DNA of 55,326 bases from JBQTKD01 sp052389435 (GTDB taxonomy: Bacteria; Actinomycetota; Actinomycetes; Sporichthyales; Sporichthyaceae), in NCBI GenBank assembly GCA_052389435.1, contig JBQTIB010000146.1:1-55326 (forward strand), given 5' to 3'. The first letter of the stretch is position 1; the number at the start of each line of letters is the position of its first letter. The translations under genes were made by a program, and so were the position numbers. Positions 41,306 to 50,234 of the stretch are shown in pieces. The notes under the pieces are model-generated. The model saw only the letters and a program-made list of their open reading frames with translations, searched no databases and had not been told where the DNA came from.

Positions 41306-41683
41306 TCAGTTGTCGAATGCCGCGGCGGTGGGGTTGGCGATGGCTGCGGCCTTGCACGAGTTCGGGACCTCGGACCGGGAGAAGGAGTCCGGGTTGTTCA
41401 TACAGGCTTCATAGCGGGTGTGGGTCCAGCCCGGGTTGAAGCGCACCTTCCCGAGGTTGTCGCCGTCGCGGAACGTCCAGCCGTCGACGTAGATGATGTG
41501 GCAGGCGTCGACCTCGTTGTCGAGGTTGCCCAGGCAGGACAGGTACCCGGCCCGCTGGCCGGCCTCCACACTTTTGCCGGCGCCGGTCCCCGCACTGGCG
41601 TCGGCCCCCGTTGGTCCGCTCCCGCACGCCGAGAGCCCGGCAAGGGTTCCGGCGGTGGCCAAAGCGACTGCGAGCAGCTTCAT
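41306..41683 (-). CDS. Lipoprotein (125 aa)
   Basis: MKLLAVALATAGTLAGLSACGSG with lipobox LSAC. The mature part has cysteine pairs (SCLGNLDNEVDACHIIYVDG, YEACMNN, SCKAAAIAN). It resembles the next lipoprotein in size and style. Function unknown. Confidence 0.75.
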   Translation of the reverse strand: MKLLAVALATAGTLAGLSACGSGPTGADASAGTGAGKSVEAGQRAGYLSCLGNLDNEVDACHIIYVDGWTFRDGDNLGKVRFNPGWTHTRYEACMNNPDSFSRSEVPNSCKAAAIANPTAAAFDN

Positions 41684-41737
41684 CTCATCCCTCGTTCTCG
41701 AACTGCGTCACGTGGTTGGGGCTACTGGAAGGCCTTC

Positions 41738-42130
41738 CTAGGAGGGGGAGGCGTTCTGGCACATACGGTCCATCTCCATGCGGCCAGAAGCGGGAGCCTG
41801 GACGATCTTGTCCACGGCTGCCACCAGACCGGGGTGTTTGGAGGAGGCCGCAAGCGCGGCGAGGTTGGCGACGGTTCCGGAGACGCCCTGCTTGTACGTC
41901 CCCCAAACTACGCATGCCACGCCGTAGTCGAGCTCCGCTGGCGTGAGGCCCTTTTTGCCGGTCAAGAAGAGCGGAGCGGCCGGATCGACCGTGGGGGTTG
42001 GTGCGCTGCTGACCGTCGCGCTGATTCCGGATGCCTTTGCTCCGGAGTCGACAATGTCAGCCCCAGCGCCGCACGCGCTCAGGGCCAACGCAAGACCGGC
42101 GGTGGTGAGGAAGGCGGCGAGCTTGTGCAC
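41738..42130 (-). CDS. Lipoprotein (130 aa)
   Basis: GTG start (V-H-K-L-A-A-F); LALALSACGAG lipobox. Mature part: FLTGKKGLTPAELDYGVACV and DRMCQNASPS, with two cysteines. The second of two adjacent lipoproteins in the same direction. Function unknown. Confidence 0.72.
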   Translation of the reverse strand: MHKLAAFLTTAGLALALSACGAGADIVDSGAKASGISATVSSAPTPTVDPAAPLFLTGKKGLTPAELDYGVACVVWGTYKQGVSGTVANLAALAASSKHPGLVAAVDKIVQAPASGRMEMDRMCQNASPS

Positions 42131-42198
42131 GGTGCTTCGTCTCCAAGGTGAGGTGGTCGTTGATGATCCGACGCCGCTTCGTCCTGGTCCGTTCCTTG

Positions 42199-42210
42199 CC
42201 GTTCGAACGG
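42199..42210. promoter_or_regulatory. Palindrome in a divergent promoter region
   Basis: CCGTTCGAACGG, a perfect 12-bp palindrome in the 220-bp spacer between the lipoprotein (start 42130) and the Mrr-domain gene (start 42351). Possible operator. Confidence 0.4.
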
Positions 42211-42350
42211 TTCTTGCCTCGTCCGAACAGCTGAGCACCCCCGGCTACCCAACGGCCGCTGACCACAGGTGGCGTCGGGTCAAGGCGCGGCGGGTGGTGG
42301 CCGATGTTGTGAGCAGCGGTGGTGTGTAGCGACGGCCGAGGAGAACGCAG

Positions 42351-43937
42351 TTGGACAGAGTGTCCTGTGGGGATACCTGGTCGGAGGTAGCCCGCTCGGT
42401 CGCATATGGGGAGATGGACGGTTCTGAAGAGCAGGCGGCGGAGGTCGCCGGGCTCGCGGCCGAGCACTTCGCGACCTGCGAGTTGCTCGAAGAATTCGAC
42501 GAGAACAGCTGGATCGGTTGCGGAAGGGTGATTCCGCAGGGCGGTTCGACCGATACCACGGGGTGGTTCGATTCGCCCATGCGTGTAATCGTGGCTGCGG
42601 GTGCCGAGACGGTTCACGTCTTCGGGCCCAACGTTGCCGCGCTCCATTGTCGTAGCGGTCGAGACTCACCTTTCGAGCTGCTGCCCTGGGACAGGCACGC
42701 GGACCTGCCTGCGATGGTGCGGATGACGGCGGACACCGGCGCGGTGATCGACATCGAGATGACGATGGGGCAGGTTCTACTCGACCCTTTGCTGACGCCG
42801 GCCGAGGTGAGTGTCGCTGCGGTCCGCTACGGGTGCAGGTTCAGCGACTTGCTTCTTGGTTCGGGCGAGGACGTGTCGACTTTGGTCGAGTGGAAAACGT
42901 CTGTCGCCCATCTGGACCGGGCCCGGCAGCGAGTCGAGACCGTTGACGAGGTCATCGAGGGATCGCTCGACTACTTCTGCGAACCGCAGGTTCGGCCCGA
43001 GGCAGCCCGAGCGCACGCGGTGTTCGCGCGAAGGCTGCCTGACGACGAGCGGCTGGTGAAGGTGGCGACCGTTCGTCTCCACGAACCGGCTCGGCCGACC
43101 GGAAGCGTGCCCCGCTACGTGCATCTCGCCGTGACGGACAAGCGGCTCCATCTGTTCGGACCCGACATCGCCCCCTGCGCCGAACCGACCAGCATGGGGC
43201 ACTTCGACGTGATCCAGCTGGGAAGCGACTGGGCCGATACAGCCGACGTAGTGAAGCTCTACTTCCGCGGGGAACCAACCGTGTTGGTCGAGTTCCACGT
43301 GCCGGAGGCCAGCGGTGGATTCACTTTCGCGCAGTGGATCTGGTTCGTCGCCAGGGAGCGGAACGGTGCCTGCCCGGGTCTGTCGGACGACGTCCGCCGC
43401 GGCATCGCCTTCACGGAGTTCCGCAACCGTGCCTGGTCGCAGGGGAGGTCGCTGCCGGCATCGACGACCCGTAATACGGCGCGGGCCATTGCAGCGCCGC
43501 CGGAGCCGGCGACGCGTCTGCTCCGAACTCCTCGGGACGGGGAGGAGGTGGCGGCGGAGTGGATGACGTGGATGGGCCTGGGCCCAGCCACGGCGACGCA
43601 GGCAAGCCGCGATGGCGGCGTCGACGTCGTCTCGTCGGTCGCTGCGGGTCAGGTGAAAATGGAGATGGTCAAAACCACGCGGCCCACACTGCAGAAACTC
43701 TTCGGCGCAGCCCGGGCCGATTCGAAGGCGCCAGTCTTCTTCTCGCTGAACGGGTACACGAAGGACGCGATCGGTTGGGCGGACCACGCCCGGGTAGCGC
43801 TGTTCACCTTCGATTTTCAGGGCGAGCCCTATGCCGCGAACGAGATCGCCCGCAAGCTGATGTCGGCCGCCCGGATACCTGGGCTTCCCGCGCAGCGTGG
43901 TCCCAGAGCGTTGTCCTGCTTCGACCCGGCCCGATGA
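42351..43937 (+). CDS. Two PH-like repeats fused to an Mrr-type nuclease domain (528 aa)
   Basis: TTG start after GAGGAG; ATG at 42411 is possible. Residues about 20-120 and 205-310 look like an internal repeat, each with a helix, a VRLHEP or GRVIPQGG turn and a closing strand (TVHVFGPN against KRLHLFGPD). The C-terminal Mrr-like domain has SRDGGVDVVSSVAAGQVKME near 418-437 and continues VFFSLNGYTKDAIGWADHA. The same nuclease domain is at 8894. The nuclease is therefore guided by a different module here. The stop overlaps the next gene (ATGA). Confidence 0.72.
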   Translation: MDRVSCGDTWSEVARSVAYGEMDGSEEQAAEVAGLAAEHFATCELLEEFDENSWIGCGRVIPQGGSTDTTGWFDSPMRVIVAAGAETVHVFGPNVAALHCRSGRDSPFELLPWDRHADLPAMVRMTADTGAVIDIEMTMGQVLLDPLLTPAEVSVAAVRYGCRFSDLLLGSGEDVSTLVEWKTSVAHLDRARQRVETVDEVIEGSLDYFCEPQVRPEAARAHAVFARRLPDDERLVKVATVRLHEPARPTGSVPRYVHLAVTDKRLHLFGPDIAPCAEPTSMGHFDVIQLGSDWADTADVVKLYFRGEPTVLVEFHVPEASGGFTFAQWIWFVARERNGACPGLSDDVRRGIAFTEFRNRAWSQGRSLPASTTRNTARAIAAPPEPATRLLRTPRDGEEVAAEWMTWMGLGPATATQASRDGGVDVVSSVAAGQVKMEMVKTTRPTLQKLFGAARADSKAPVFFSLNGYTKDAIGWADHARVALFTFDFQGEPYAANEIARKLMSAARIPGLPAQRGPRALSCFDPAR

Positions 43938-44203
43938 TCTCCGGCTGCGGATGCCGCGAGCTTCTCTCCGGCTGCGTCGTGTCGATCCACGACGGGGAGC
44001 GCTGTCGGGCTGTCGCGACAGTCGTCGCGCTCCAGCCCGACTTGATCACCCTGCGCCTACCTGACGGGCTGCTCGTCGACGTTGCCGACGAGCAGCAGAT
44101 CTGTCCCTGGCCAGACCCTGCCGATCCGGAAGACGCTCTGTGCTGGATGGAGTGTCCAGCCCGGATTCTGCACTCACCCGACGCCTCGACGGTTACCCCG
44201 TAG
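43934..44203 (+). CDS. Small protein coupled to the Mrr-domain gene (89 aa)
   Basis: ATG overlaps the previous stop. MISGCGCRELLSGCVVSIHD, then CRAVATVVALQPDLITLRLP and a tail with cysteines (QICPWPDP, CWMECPARIL). It looks like a small beta-barrel with several cysteines. A partner or inhibitor of the nuclease is possible by context only. Confidence 0.6.
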   Translation: MISGCGCRELLSGCVVSIHDGERCRAVATVVALQPDLITLRLPDGLLVDVADEQQICPWPDPADPEDALCWMECPARILHSPDASTVTP

Positions 44204-44228
44204 AGATGCGTTCCCGCGCTCGGATCGA

Positions 44229-45011
44229 TCAGAGACGAGCAAGCAGTTCGGCCTTCTTCTGCGCGAATTCCTCGTCGGTGAGCGCGCCCGCCAGGCGGAG
44301 GTCGTTCAGCCGGGCGATGGTCCCGACCACGTCGGCGTCGGCGTCGACCTCCGGCGGGGAGGTGTCGTCAAGGAGTTCGGTGCGTGGGGCCGGTACCCGT
44401 GCCGGCGCCAGTTCGTGGGCGGCCGCGATCTTTCGCTGCACCCACTCGGCGTCTTCTCGGTCGCGGATCGGGAAGTCCAGGTTGACGATCTCGTCGCTCC
44501 AGAGCAGCAGTCGGACCATGCACAGCCGTTCAAGCCACAGCACGCTTTGGATCTCGCCGAACGGTACGGCGACCGTGGCGGGGGCGCCGAGTCGGCGGTT
44601 CGCTTCGCCGTAGCGGACGTACACGCGGTCGCCCACGTGGACGAGTTCCTCCCCGGCGGGTACGGCTTCTTCGAACTGCGCGGCGTCCACCGATGTCGCG
44701 AAGCTATGCGGAAACCGGCGGGCGAGCTGACTGGCCGACATGCTGCCGAACAGGTCTCCGGGAAGCGTGACGCTATCGACCGGGGCTACGGACCTCCGCG
44801 GGTTTCCGGTCAAGCTGTAGGTCTTGCAGCCCTGGCAGTAGGCGCGCTTTTGCGCCGCTAGACCGGCTACGGCACCGCCGATGCCTACGGTGAGTAGGCC
44901 TGCGCCGATGCCGGCGGCTTTCGCGCGTCCGGTCCTGCGGAAGATCAGGTTCCGGCCGCCGCACTTTGGGCAGCGGAGATCGCCGTCCGTATCGATCCGC
45001 ACGTTGTCCAC
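44229..45011 (-). CDS. Zinc-ribbon/membrane/SHOCT protein, paralog 1 (260 aa)
   Basis: Start GTG at 45011 (VDNVRIDTDGDLRCPKCGG) by homology with the paralog at 45950. N-terminal zinc ribbon CPKC...YCQGC with a glycine-rich hydrophobic segment between (AGIGAGLLTVGIGGAVAGLA). The middle has beta structure (EELVHVGDRVYVRYGEANRR; LWSDEIVNLDFPIRDRED). C-terminal SHOCT (IARLNDLRLAGALTDEEFAQ). Membrane-associated. Tandem with a second copy. Confidence 0.75.
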   Translation of the reverse strand: MDNVRIDTDGDLRCPKCGGRNLIFRRTGRAKAAGIGAGLLTVGIGGAVAGLAAQKRAYCQGCKTYSLTGNPRRSVAPVDSVTLPGDLFGSMSASQLARRFPHSFATSVDAAQFEEAVPAGEELVHVGDRVYVRYGEANRRLGAPATVAVPFGEIQSVLWLERLCMVRLLLWSDEIVNLDFPIRDREDAEWVQRKIAAAHELAPARVPAPRTELLDDTSPPEVDADADVVGTIARLNDLRLAGALTDEEFAQKKAELLARL

Positions 45012-45152
45012 GCTGCCGCCTTCGGGTCTCGACGCTACGAGCTCAAGATCGGCGCGGACGGCGGGCGCCTTGAGACCCATGAGGGATCTGCAGGAGGCCG
45101 AGGAGGTGCATCCGGTCGGCTGATCGAGGCGGCATCGCCATGTTCTTCTCGG

Positions 45153-45950
45153 TCAGAGGCGGTCGAGCAGTTCGGCCTTTTTCTGCGTGAACTCTTCGTC
45201 GGTGAGCGCGCCCGCCAGGCGGAGTTCGTTCAGTCTGGTGAGGGTCGCGAGAACGTCGGTGTCGGGCTGCAAAGCCTCCTCTGGCCCCGAACGTTGCGCC
45301 GCCGGCTTAACGCGTTGCGCCGGTACCGGCACGTCGACCGTGATCTGGGGAGTGGCCGAGAGGTCCGAGAGGAAACGCTTGGCCGGTGCGCTCTCGTTCA
45401 TCGGGAAGGACAAGTTGACGGTCTCGTCGCTGGAAAGCACCAGGCGCACCATGCATAGACGGTCGAGCCAGAGCACGCGTTTGATCGCGGCCAGGGGGAC
45501 GGCAACGGTCTTGGGAGCGCCTCGGTCCCGGCTCGACATGCCGTAGCGGACGTAGAGGCGGTCCGCTAGACGTACGAGTTCCTCCCCGGCGACCACGGCC
45601 CCGTCGAACTGGGACGGGTCCACGGCTGCCGCAAACGTGTGCGGGAATCGAGTCGACCGCTGCTCCGCATACATCCTGTGCAGTTCGTCCGGCCGTGCCC
45701 CAGGCCGGCTTGCCGCGGGGGTCGAGACCTGCCTCTGAGGACTGCCAGTCAGGCTGTAGGTCTTACAGCCCTGGCAGTAGGCGTGCTTTCGGGCCGCAAG
45801 GCCGGCGGCGGCACCGCCGAAGCCCACCGTGAGTAGACCGGCGCCGATGCCGGCAGCCTTCGCGCGTCCGGTCCTGCGGAAAACGAGGTTCCGGCTACCG
45901 CACTTCGGGCAGCGGAGGTCGCCATCCGCATCGATCCGCACGTTGTCCAC
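45153..45950 (-). CDS. Zinc-ribbon/membrane/SHOCT protein, paralog 2 (265 aa)
   Basis: GTG start; same layout as paralog 1: CPKCGSRNLVFRRTGRAKAA, CQGCKTYSLTG, a divergent middle and SHOCT at the end (LTRLNELRLAGALTDEEFTQ). The DNA upstream of both genes is also alike for about 130 bp, but a 1-base indel shifts the frame there. This supports the GTG starts and shows that the tandem duplication covered regulatory DNA. Confidence 0.75.
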   Translation of the reverse strand: MDNVRIDADGDLRCPKCGSRNLVFRRTGRAKAAGIGAGLLTVGFGGAAAGLAARKHAYCQGCKTYSLTGSPQRQVSTPAASRPGARPDELHRMYAEQRSTRFPHTFAAAVDPSQFDGAVVAGEELVRLADRLYVRYGMSSRDRGAPKTVAVPLAAIKRVLWLDRLCMVRLVLSSDETVNLSFPMNESAPAKRFLSDLSATPQITVDVPVPAQRVKPAAQRSGPEEALQPDTDVLATLTRLNELRLAGALTDEEFTQKKAELLDRL

Positions 45951-46120
45951 GCTGCCGCCCTCGAGTCCTCGACGCTACGAGCTCAAGATCGGCGTGTGCG
46001 CCGGGCTTCTTGAGACCCAGCAGGGATCCGCGAGGGCCAGCGGAGGTGTATCCGATCGGCTGATCAAAGCCTGTCTTTTCGGTGGATGGGCAGGTTGGTC
46101 CCCGGTAGGAAGCTTCACCT

Positions 46121-46303
46121 ATGCAGCTAATCGCACCGTTTCTCGCCTTGTCCGCGCTCGTGTGGGGAGCCGGCGTCTGGACATGGATCAAGGCCAGGAG
46201 CGTGGCCGTCAAGTTCTGGTCGGTCGCCGCGCCGACAATTGCGACTGTCGTTCTGCTCGCCGACCTGGTCGGGGCGTTGCAGAGCGCCCAGTCCGTCCTT
46301 TAA
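46121..46303 (+). CDS. Small two-pass membrane protein (60 aa)
   Basis: MQLIAPFLALSALVWGAGVW, then a second hydrophobic segment (VAAPTIATVVLLADLVGALQ). ATG start after AGGAAGC. A hairpin follows. No family recognised. Confidence 0.5.
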   Translation: MQLIAPFLALSALVWGAGVWTWIKARSVAVKFWSVAAPTIATVVLLADLVGALQSAQSVL

Positions 46304-46331
46304 AAGTCCTCGATTAGAACGACCACGCCGA

Positions 46332-46348
46332 CGCCAGCGCTGCTGGCG
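46332..46348. terminator. Hairpin between convergent genes
   Basis: CGCCAGC-GCT-GCTGGCG, 7 perfect pairs, between stops at 46303 and 46370. Confidence 0.65.
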
Positions 46349-46369
46349 CGTGGCCATGCCTCGATGGGT

Positions 46370-46768
46370 CTACGGAGTCGCAGCAGGTGGGCCGGGCTGT
46401 GCCCGGCACAGGTTCGCGGGTAGGTGGTGGCGGGTTGGTCCGCAGCCGGTGAAGGGGCCGTGAACGGGGTCGGTCAGGGCGGTCATGGTGGGGTCGGCGC
46501 GGTGGAGCCACCAGGCGCAGAGGGCGTCGGGGTCGTCGTCGGGCAGGGTCTGCCAGGCGCGCCAGAGGGCGTCGAGGCGCCAGGCGGCGGCGGGGTGTTC
46601 GTGCCAGCGGGGGCACCACTTGGCGTGGGTGTCTGCGTCGCGGAGGTCGCGGGCGTAGGCGGGTGCGATCAGGTGTTCGACGAAGGCGTGGACGTTGTCG
46701 AACGACCCCGGGCCGGTCGGTTCGTCACTGGAGGTGGCGGGGGCGAGGAGGTCGTCGAGGTCGTTCAC
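46370..46768 (-). CDS. DUF4913 protein (132 aa), end of the transfer operon
   Basis: GTG start overlapping the stop of the VirD4-like gene. FVEHLIAPAYARDLRD, WCPRWHEHPAAAWRLDALWR and LHRADPTMTALTDPVHGPFT are the DUF4913 pattern, a family found with actinobacterial transfer genes. Function unknown; likely a relaxosome or channel accessory. Confidence 0.82.
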   Translation of the reverse strand: MNDLDDLLAPATSSDEPTGPGSFDNVHAFVEHLIAPAYARDLRDADTHAKWCPRWHEHPAAAWRLDALWRAWQTLPDDDPDALCAWWLHRADPTMTALTDPVHGPFTGCGPTRHHLPANLCRAQPGPPAATP

Positions 46769-48597
46769 GACCGCGCCTGGACCGGGATCTCCATGCCGGT
46801 AACGGTTTCGGGGCCGGTTCCGGTCGCGTGGGAGTGGGGGAGCGGCCCCTCGGCGGTGGCGTCGTGGATGGCCTGGGCGTGGGGGCCGGTCCACCAGGGG
46901 CGTGGGGCGAGGAGGAAGGCGGGGGTGCCGGAGACGAACGCGACCGCGCGGCCGGTGGGGAGTTCGCGGAGGTCGGAGGTCGTGAGGGTGGTTTCACGGA
47001 CGAGGGTGCGGGTTCGGGTGTGCCCGTGCGGGGTTCGGGTGCGTGAGTGCTGGGTGCGGTGGTGTTCGCCGATGAGGTCGGACAGGCGGCGGAGGAAGGC
47101 GGCGTCGTCGACGCCGCCGGCGTAGAGGCGCACGTTCGCGGCGGACCAGAGCTTTTCCATGCCGGATGGTCCCCAGGCGACGGCGCCCTGGGCCCAGTTC
47201 TGAAGGATCGTCACCAGGCAGATGCCGCGGGAGCCGTAGTGGGAGTAGAGGGAGTCGAGGTCGCGGATCCGGCAAATATTGGCGGCCTCGTCCAAGATCG
47301 CCGCGAACGGGACCGGGAGGCGCCCGCCCGGGCAGCGGGCGGCGCGTTGCTCGAGGGCGTCGGTGACCGCGACGGTCAGCGCGGCGACCAGGGCGGTGGC
47401 CGGGCCGCCTTCCCGGGAAAGCAGGTAGAGGGTGTCCGAGCCCGCCGCGAACGCGTGCGGGTCGAACCGGTCCCGGGCCTGCCCGGGCGGGGGCGGGGTG
47501 ATCCAGGCGGTCGTCGCCGGGTCGAGGAGGAACCCGACGACGGCGCGGGCCGAGCCGTAGACGCCGTCGCGTTGCCGGTCGGGCAGGTGCGCCAGGGCGT
47601 GCAGGGCCTCGGCGTGCGCGAGATGCCCGCCGTCGGTGAGGGCGCGGACGGGGGTGGCGTCGGTCGGGTCGCACAACCACGCCCACACCGCCGTCACCGG
47701 CCGGTCGGCGCAGGCCGCGGCGAGGAGCAGCGAGGTGAGCAGGTCGGTCTTCGCGGTGTCGAAGTAGGCGTCCGCCCGCGCGGCCGCCGGGGCCGCGGAG
47801 GTGACGAGCTGCGCCGCAAGTTGCCCGGCCCGCGCCGGGTTCAGGAGCTGAGTGTGCGGGTCGGTCAGAAACGTCAACGGGTCCCACCACCACCACAACG
47901 CCGCCGCGGAGTGGACGCCTGCGATGCGTTGCGGGTCGAAGACCCACACCCGCCCCTTCTGCGCCCGTAGGACGGCGGTGGCGTCGAGCAGGTCGCGCTT
48001 GTTCGACGTCGCCAGGGCCGCGCCGGGAGCGGCGAGCAGCATCGGGACCGCGAAGGCGGTGGTCTTGCCGGTGCGGGGTCCGGCGACGATCACGGCCGTG
48101 TCCTCCCAGGAGGCGAACACCGGCGCGGTGCGGCGCGCGTGCGGAGGCAGCAGCGCGTCCCCGACGGGCAGTCCGGGATGGGAGGCGGCGAGCGTGTCCG
48201 GTAGGCCGAGGCGCCGGGCCTGGACTGTGCGCGCCGAGGCGCGCATCGGGCGCAGGTCGACGGTTCTGGCGAGATGCCGGACGGCGTGGTCGCACCGCGC
48301 TCGGGCGGGTCGGGACCGGCCCACCAGCCGACTGGCCGTCACTACGGCAGCGAGCAGGGTCGCGCCGAGCACGACGGCGGCGCCGGTGGTGGCGGTGTCC
48401 CAGTGGATGCGTCCGTCCAAGACGGCGCGGGCGAAGTCTGCCGGGTGGGCCGGCGGGGGCGAGGTGTCCCGCCACCATGCCGCCAGGCGCAGCGAGGTCC
48501 ACGCGCCGACCGCGCCGAGGACCAGGGTCGCGGCGAGCGCGCCGAGGAGGATGGCCTCGTCCCGCTCGGTGCTCCCGAGCGATGGCTGACGTGCCAT
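46765..48597 (-). CDS. VirD4/TraG-type coupling protein (610 aa)
   Basis: ATG at 48597. Two N-terminal membrane helices (ILLGALAATLVLGAVGAW; AAVVLGATLLAAVVTASRLV). Walker A VAGPRTGKTTAF (173-180), Walker B FAAILDEAANIC (D436, E437), and the TraM-recognition-like end with SREGGPATALVAAL. It links the relaxase-DNA complex to the transfer channel. Overlaps of 4 bp with both neighbours put it in one operon. Confidence 0.88.
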   Translation of the reverse strand: MARQPSLGSTERDEAILLGALAATLVLGAVGAWTSLRLAAWWRDTSPPPAHPADFARAVLDGRIHWDTATTGAAVVLGATLLAAVVTASRLVGRSRPARARCDHAVRHLARTVDLRPMRASARTVQARRLGLPDTLAASHPGLPVGDALLPPHARRTAPVFASWEDTAVIVAGPRTGKTTAFAVPMLLAAPGAALATSNKRDLLDATAVLRAQKGRVWVFDPQRIAGVHSAAALWWWWDPLTFLTDPHTQLLNPARAGQLAAQLVTSAAPAAARADAYFDTAKTDLLTSLLLAAACADRPVTAVWAWLCDPTDATPVRALTDGGHLAHAEALHALAHLPDRQRDGVYGSARAVVGFLLDPATTAWITPPPPGQARDRFDPHAFAAGSDTLYLLSREGGPATALVAALTVAVTDALEQRAARCPGGRLPVPFAAILDEAANICRIRDLDSLYSHYGSRGICLVTILQNWAQGAVAWGPSGMEKLWSAANVRLYAGGVDDAAFLRRLSDLIGEHHRTQHSRTRTPHGHTRTRTLVRETTLTTSDLRELPTGRAVAFVSGTPAFLLAPRPWWTGPHAQAIHDATAEGPLPHSHATGTGPETVTGMEIPVQARS

Positions 48598-50234
48598 CAG
48601 TTCCCGTTCGCGACGGCAGGGCGCGGCGTCGTGGCCTTCGAGCGGCGGGTTCGCTGCCGACCGGGGGCGGGTGCTGCGGGTGCCGGTTCGGTGCGTGCTG
48701 CGGGCACTGCCGCCGCGGCGACCGGGGCCGGGATCGTCCACCGGGTGTTGGTGTCGTGCAGGGCGAGTTCGGTGGCGGTGAGCAGGACCTGGGTGGCGAT
48801 GCCGGGCCGTTGACCGACCTTGATCAGCACACGTCCGGCGCCGGGTGGGGGCGCGGGCCGCTTCGACCCGTCCGCCGAGGGGAGGAGGCGGGGTCGCCAG
48901 CCGGGTGGGGTGGACCAGGACGCGACGGTGTCGATCTCGGCGGCGGAGAGGCGTCGGACGTCGGAGAGGGCGCGGAGGTCTTCGCGGGACAGCCCGGCGC
49001 AGACGGTGATGGCGGAGCGTTCGGCGAATCCCTTGGCCTTGCGGGTTTCCGCGGCGGAGTCCATGGATTCGAGGTCCTTGAGGGTGTGGGTGATGAAGAT
49101 GTGCCCGACGCCTTCGGATCTGTTGAGGCGGGTGATGGCGTCGAGCTTGTCGACCAGGCCGGCTCCGGCGAGGCGCATGGGTCGCCACATTTCGTCGACG
49201 ACGGTGAGGAAGTTCCGCTGCGGCGCCAACTGTGCGTCGGCGAGGGCGTTCGCAGCTTCGACGGTGGCGAACACCTCCGACCAGGTCGCGAGCATGACCG
49301 CGGCGAGGTACTCCTCGGACTGGCGCGCGGCGGCGGAGATGTCCACGCACACCCCGGTCGTGTGCGGGTCGATACGGGTCGTGGTCTGCCCCGCGAACGT
49401 CGAACCCAGGGGCCCATCGAGCAGCGCCGACAGCGACCGGTTCAGGGGTCGGGCGAGGCGTTGGTAGTCGGCCTCGTCGTCGGCCAACACCGAGGCGATC
49501 ATCTCCCCGGTCGGGTTCCGCAGCAGCGCCGCGAGCTGCGGCAGCGACGGAGCGGCTTCTCGCCGGTCGCGATGGGCGGTGTCGAGGGTGCGGACGGTGC
49601 GGGCCAACAGGCCCGACTCCCAGTCCGACAGGGGAGAACGGCGCACGACCTGCACGAGAGCGGCGACCATCGTCGCCGCGCGACCTGCGGCCTGCTCGTG
49701 CAGCACCGCGCCGGCTTGCCCGCCGATGCGGTCGGCGGCGGCGTGCATCGCACCCGAGTCCAGAACGTTCAGCCGTTGCCCGGCCCCGAGGGAGATCACC
49801 TGCCCGCCGAGCGCGGCGATGGTGTTGACGTAGTCCGGCTTGAGATCCCCGGCGACCAGGGGAACGACGCCGCGGTGCGCGAGTCCGACGATCTGCCGGC
49901 ACGCAAAGCTCGACTTGCCCAGGCCCTGCAGGCCGAGGATCAGCATCGACGGGGAGGAGATCAGTCCGGCCTGGAACCAGGCGAACGGGTCGCAGCACAC
50001 CGTCGCCCCCGTCGCGAGGTCCGCACCGACCGGTACGCCGAGGTCCGGGCGGGTGGAGGCGGCGGCGAAGGGCCACAGCCCGCACACCTGCGCCGAGGTC
50101 CCGCGAAACGTAGGCGGAGTGGGCAGTAGCGCCCACGACCCACCCCCACGACCACGGAAACCACGCGGCCCCCATAGGTTCCCGCGCCGCCCCGCCGGAG
50201 CTTTCGCCTGCGGGGTTGAGGTTTTGGGGGTCAC
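48597..50234 (-). CDS. VirB4-like type IV secretion ATPase (545 aa)
   Basis: GTG start (V-T-P-K-T-S-T-P-Q) overlapping the SCO6880-like stop. Walker A LGLQGLGKSSFA (101-108), DLKPDYVNTIAALGGQVI, Walker B NFLTVVDEMWRPMR (D347, E348) and FITHTLKDLESM near 390. It lacks the usual N-terminal VirB4 domain, as in actinobacterial systems where the SCO6880-type protein takes its place. Powers substrate transfer or assembly. Confidence 0.85.
   Translation of the reverse strand: MTPKTSTPQAKAPAGRRGNLWGPRGFRGRGGGSWALLPTPPTFRGTSAQVCGLWPFAAASTRPDLGVPVGADLATGATVCCDPFAWFQAGLISSPSMLILGLQGLGKSSFACRQIVGLAHRGVVPLVAGDLKPDYVNTIAALGGQVISLGAGQRLNVLDSGAMHAAADRIGGQAGAVLHEQAAGRAATMVAALVQVVRRSPLSDWESGLLARTVRTLDTAHRDRREAAPSLPQLAALLRNPTGEMIASVLADDEADYQRLARPLNRSLSALLDGPLGSTFAGQTTTRIDPHTTGVCVDISAAARQSEEYLAAVMLATWSEVFATVEAANALADAQLAPQRNFLTVVDEMWRPMRLAGAGLVDKLDAITRLNRSEGVGHIFITHTLKDLESMDSAAETRKAKGFAERSAITVCAGLSREDLRALSDVRRLSAAEIDTVASWSTPPGWRPRLLPSADGSKRPAPPPGAGRVLIKVGQRPGIATQVLLTATELALHDTNTRWTIPAPVAAAAVPAARTEPAPAAPAPGRQRTRRSKATTPRPAVANGN

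Noticed and set aside
45948..45956. TTGTCCACG near 45944 and 45005, one base from a DnaA box
   Set aside because: It is coding sequence (start codons of the two paralogs) and duplicated with them; no spacing pattern.
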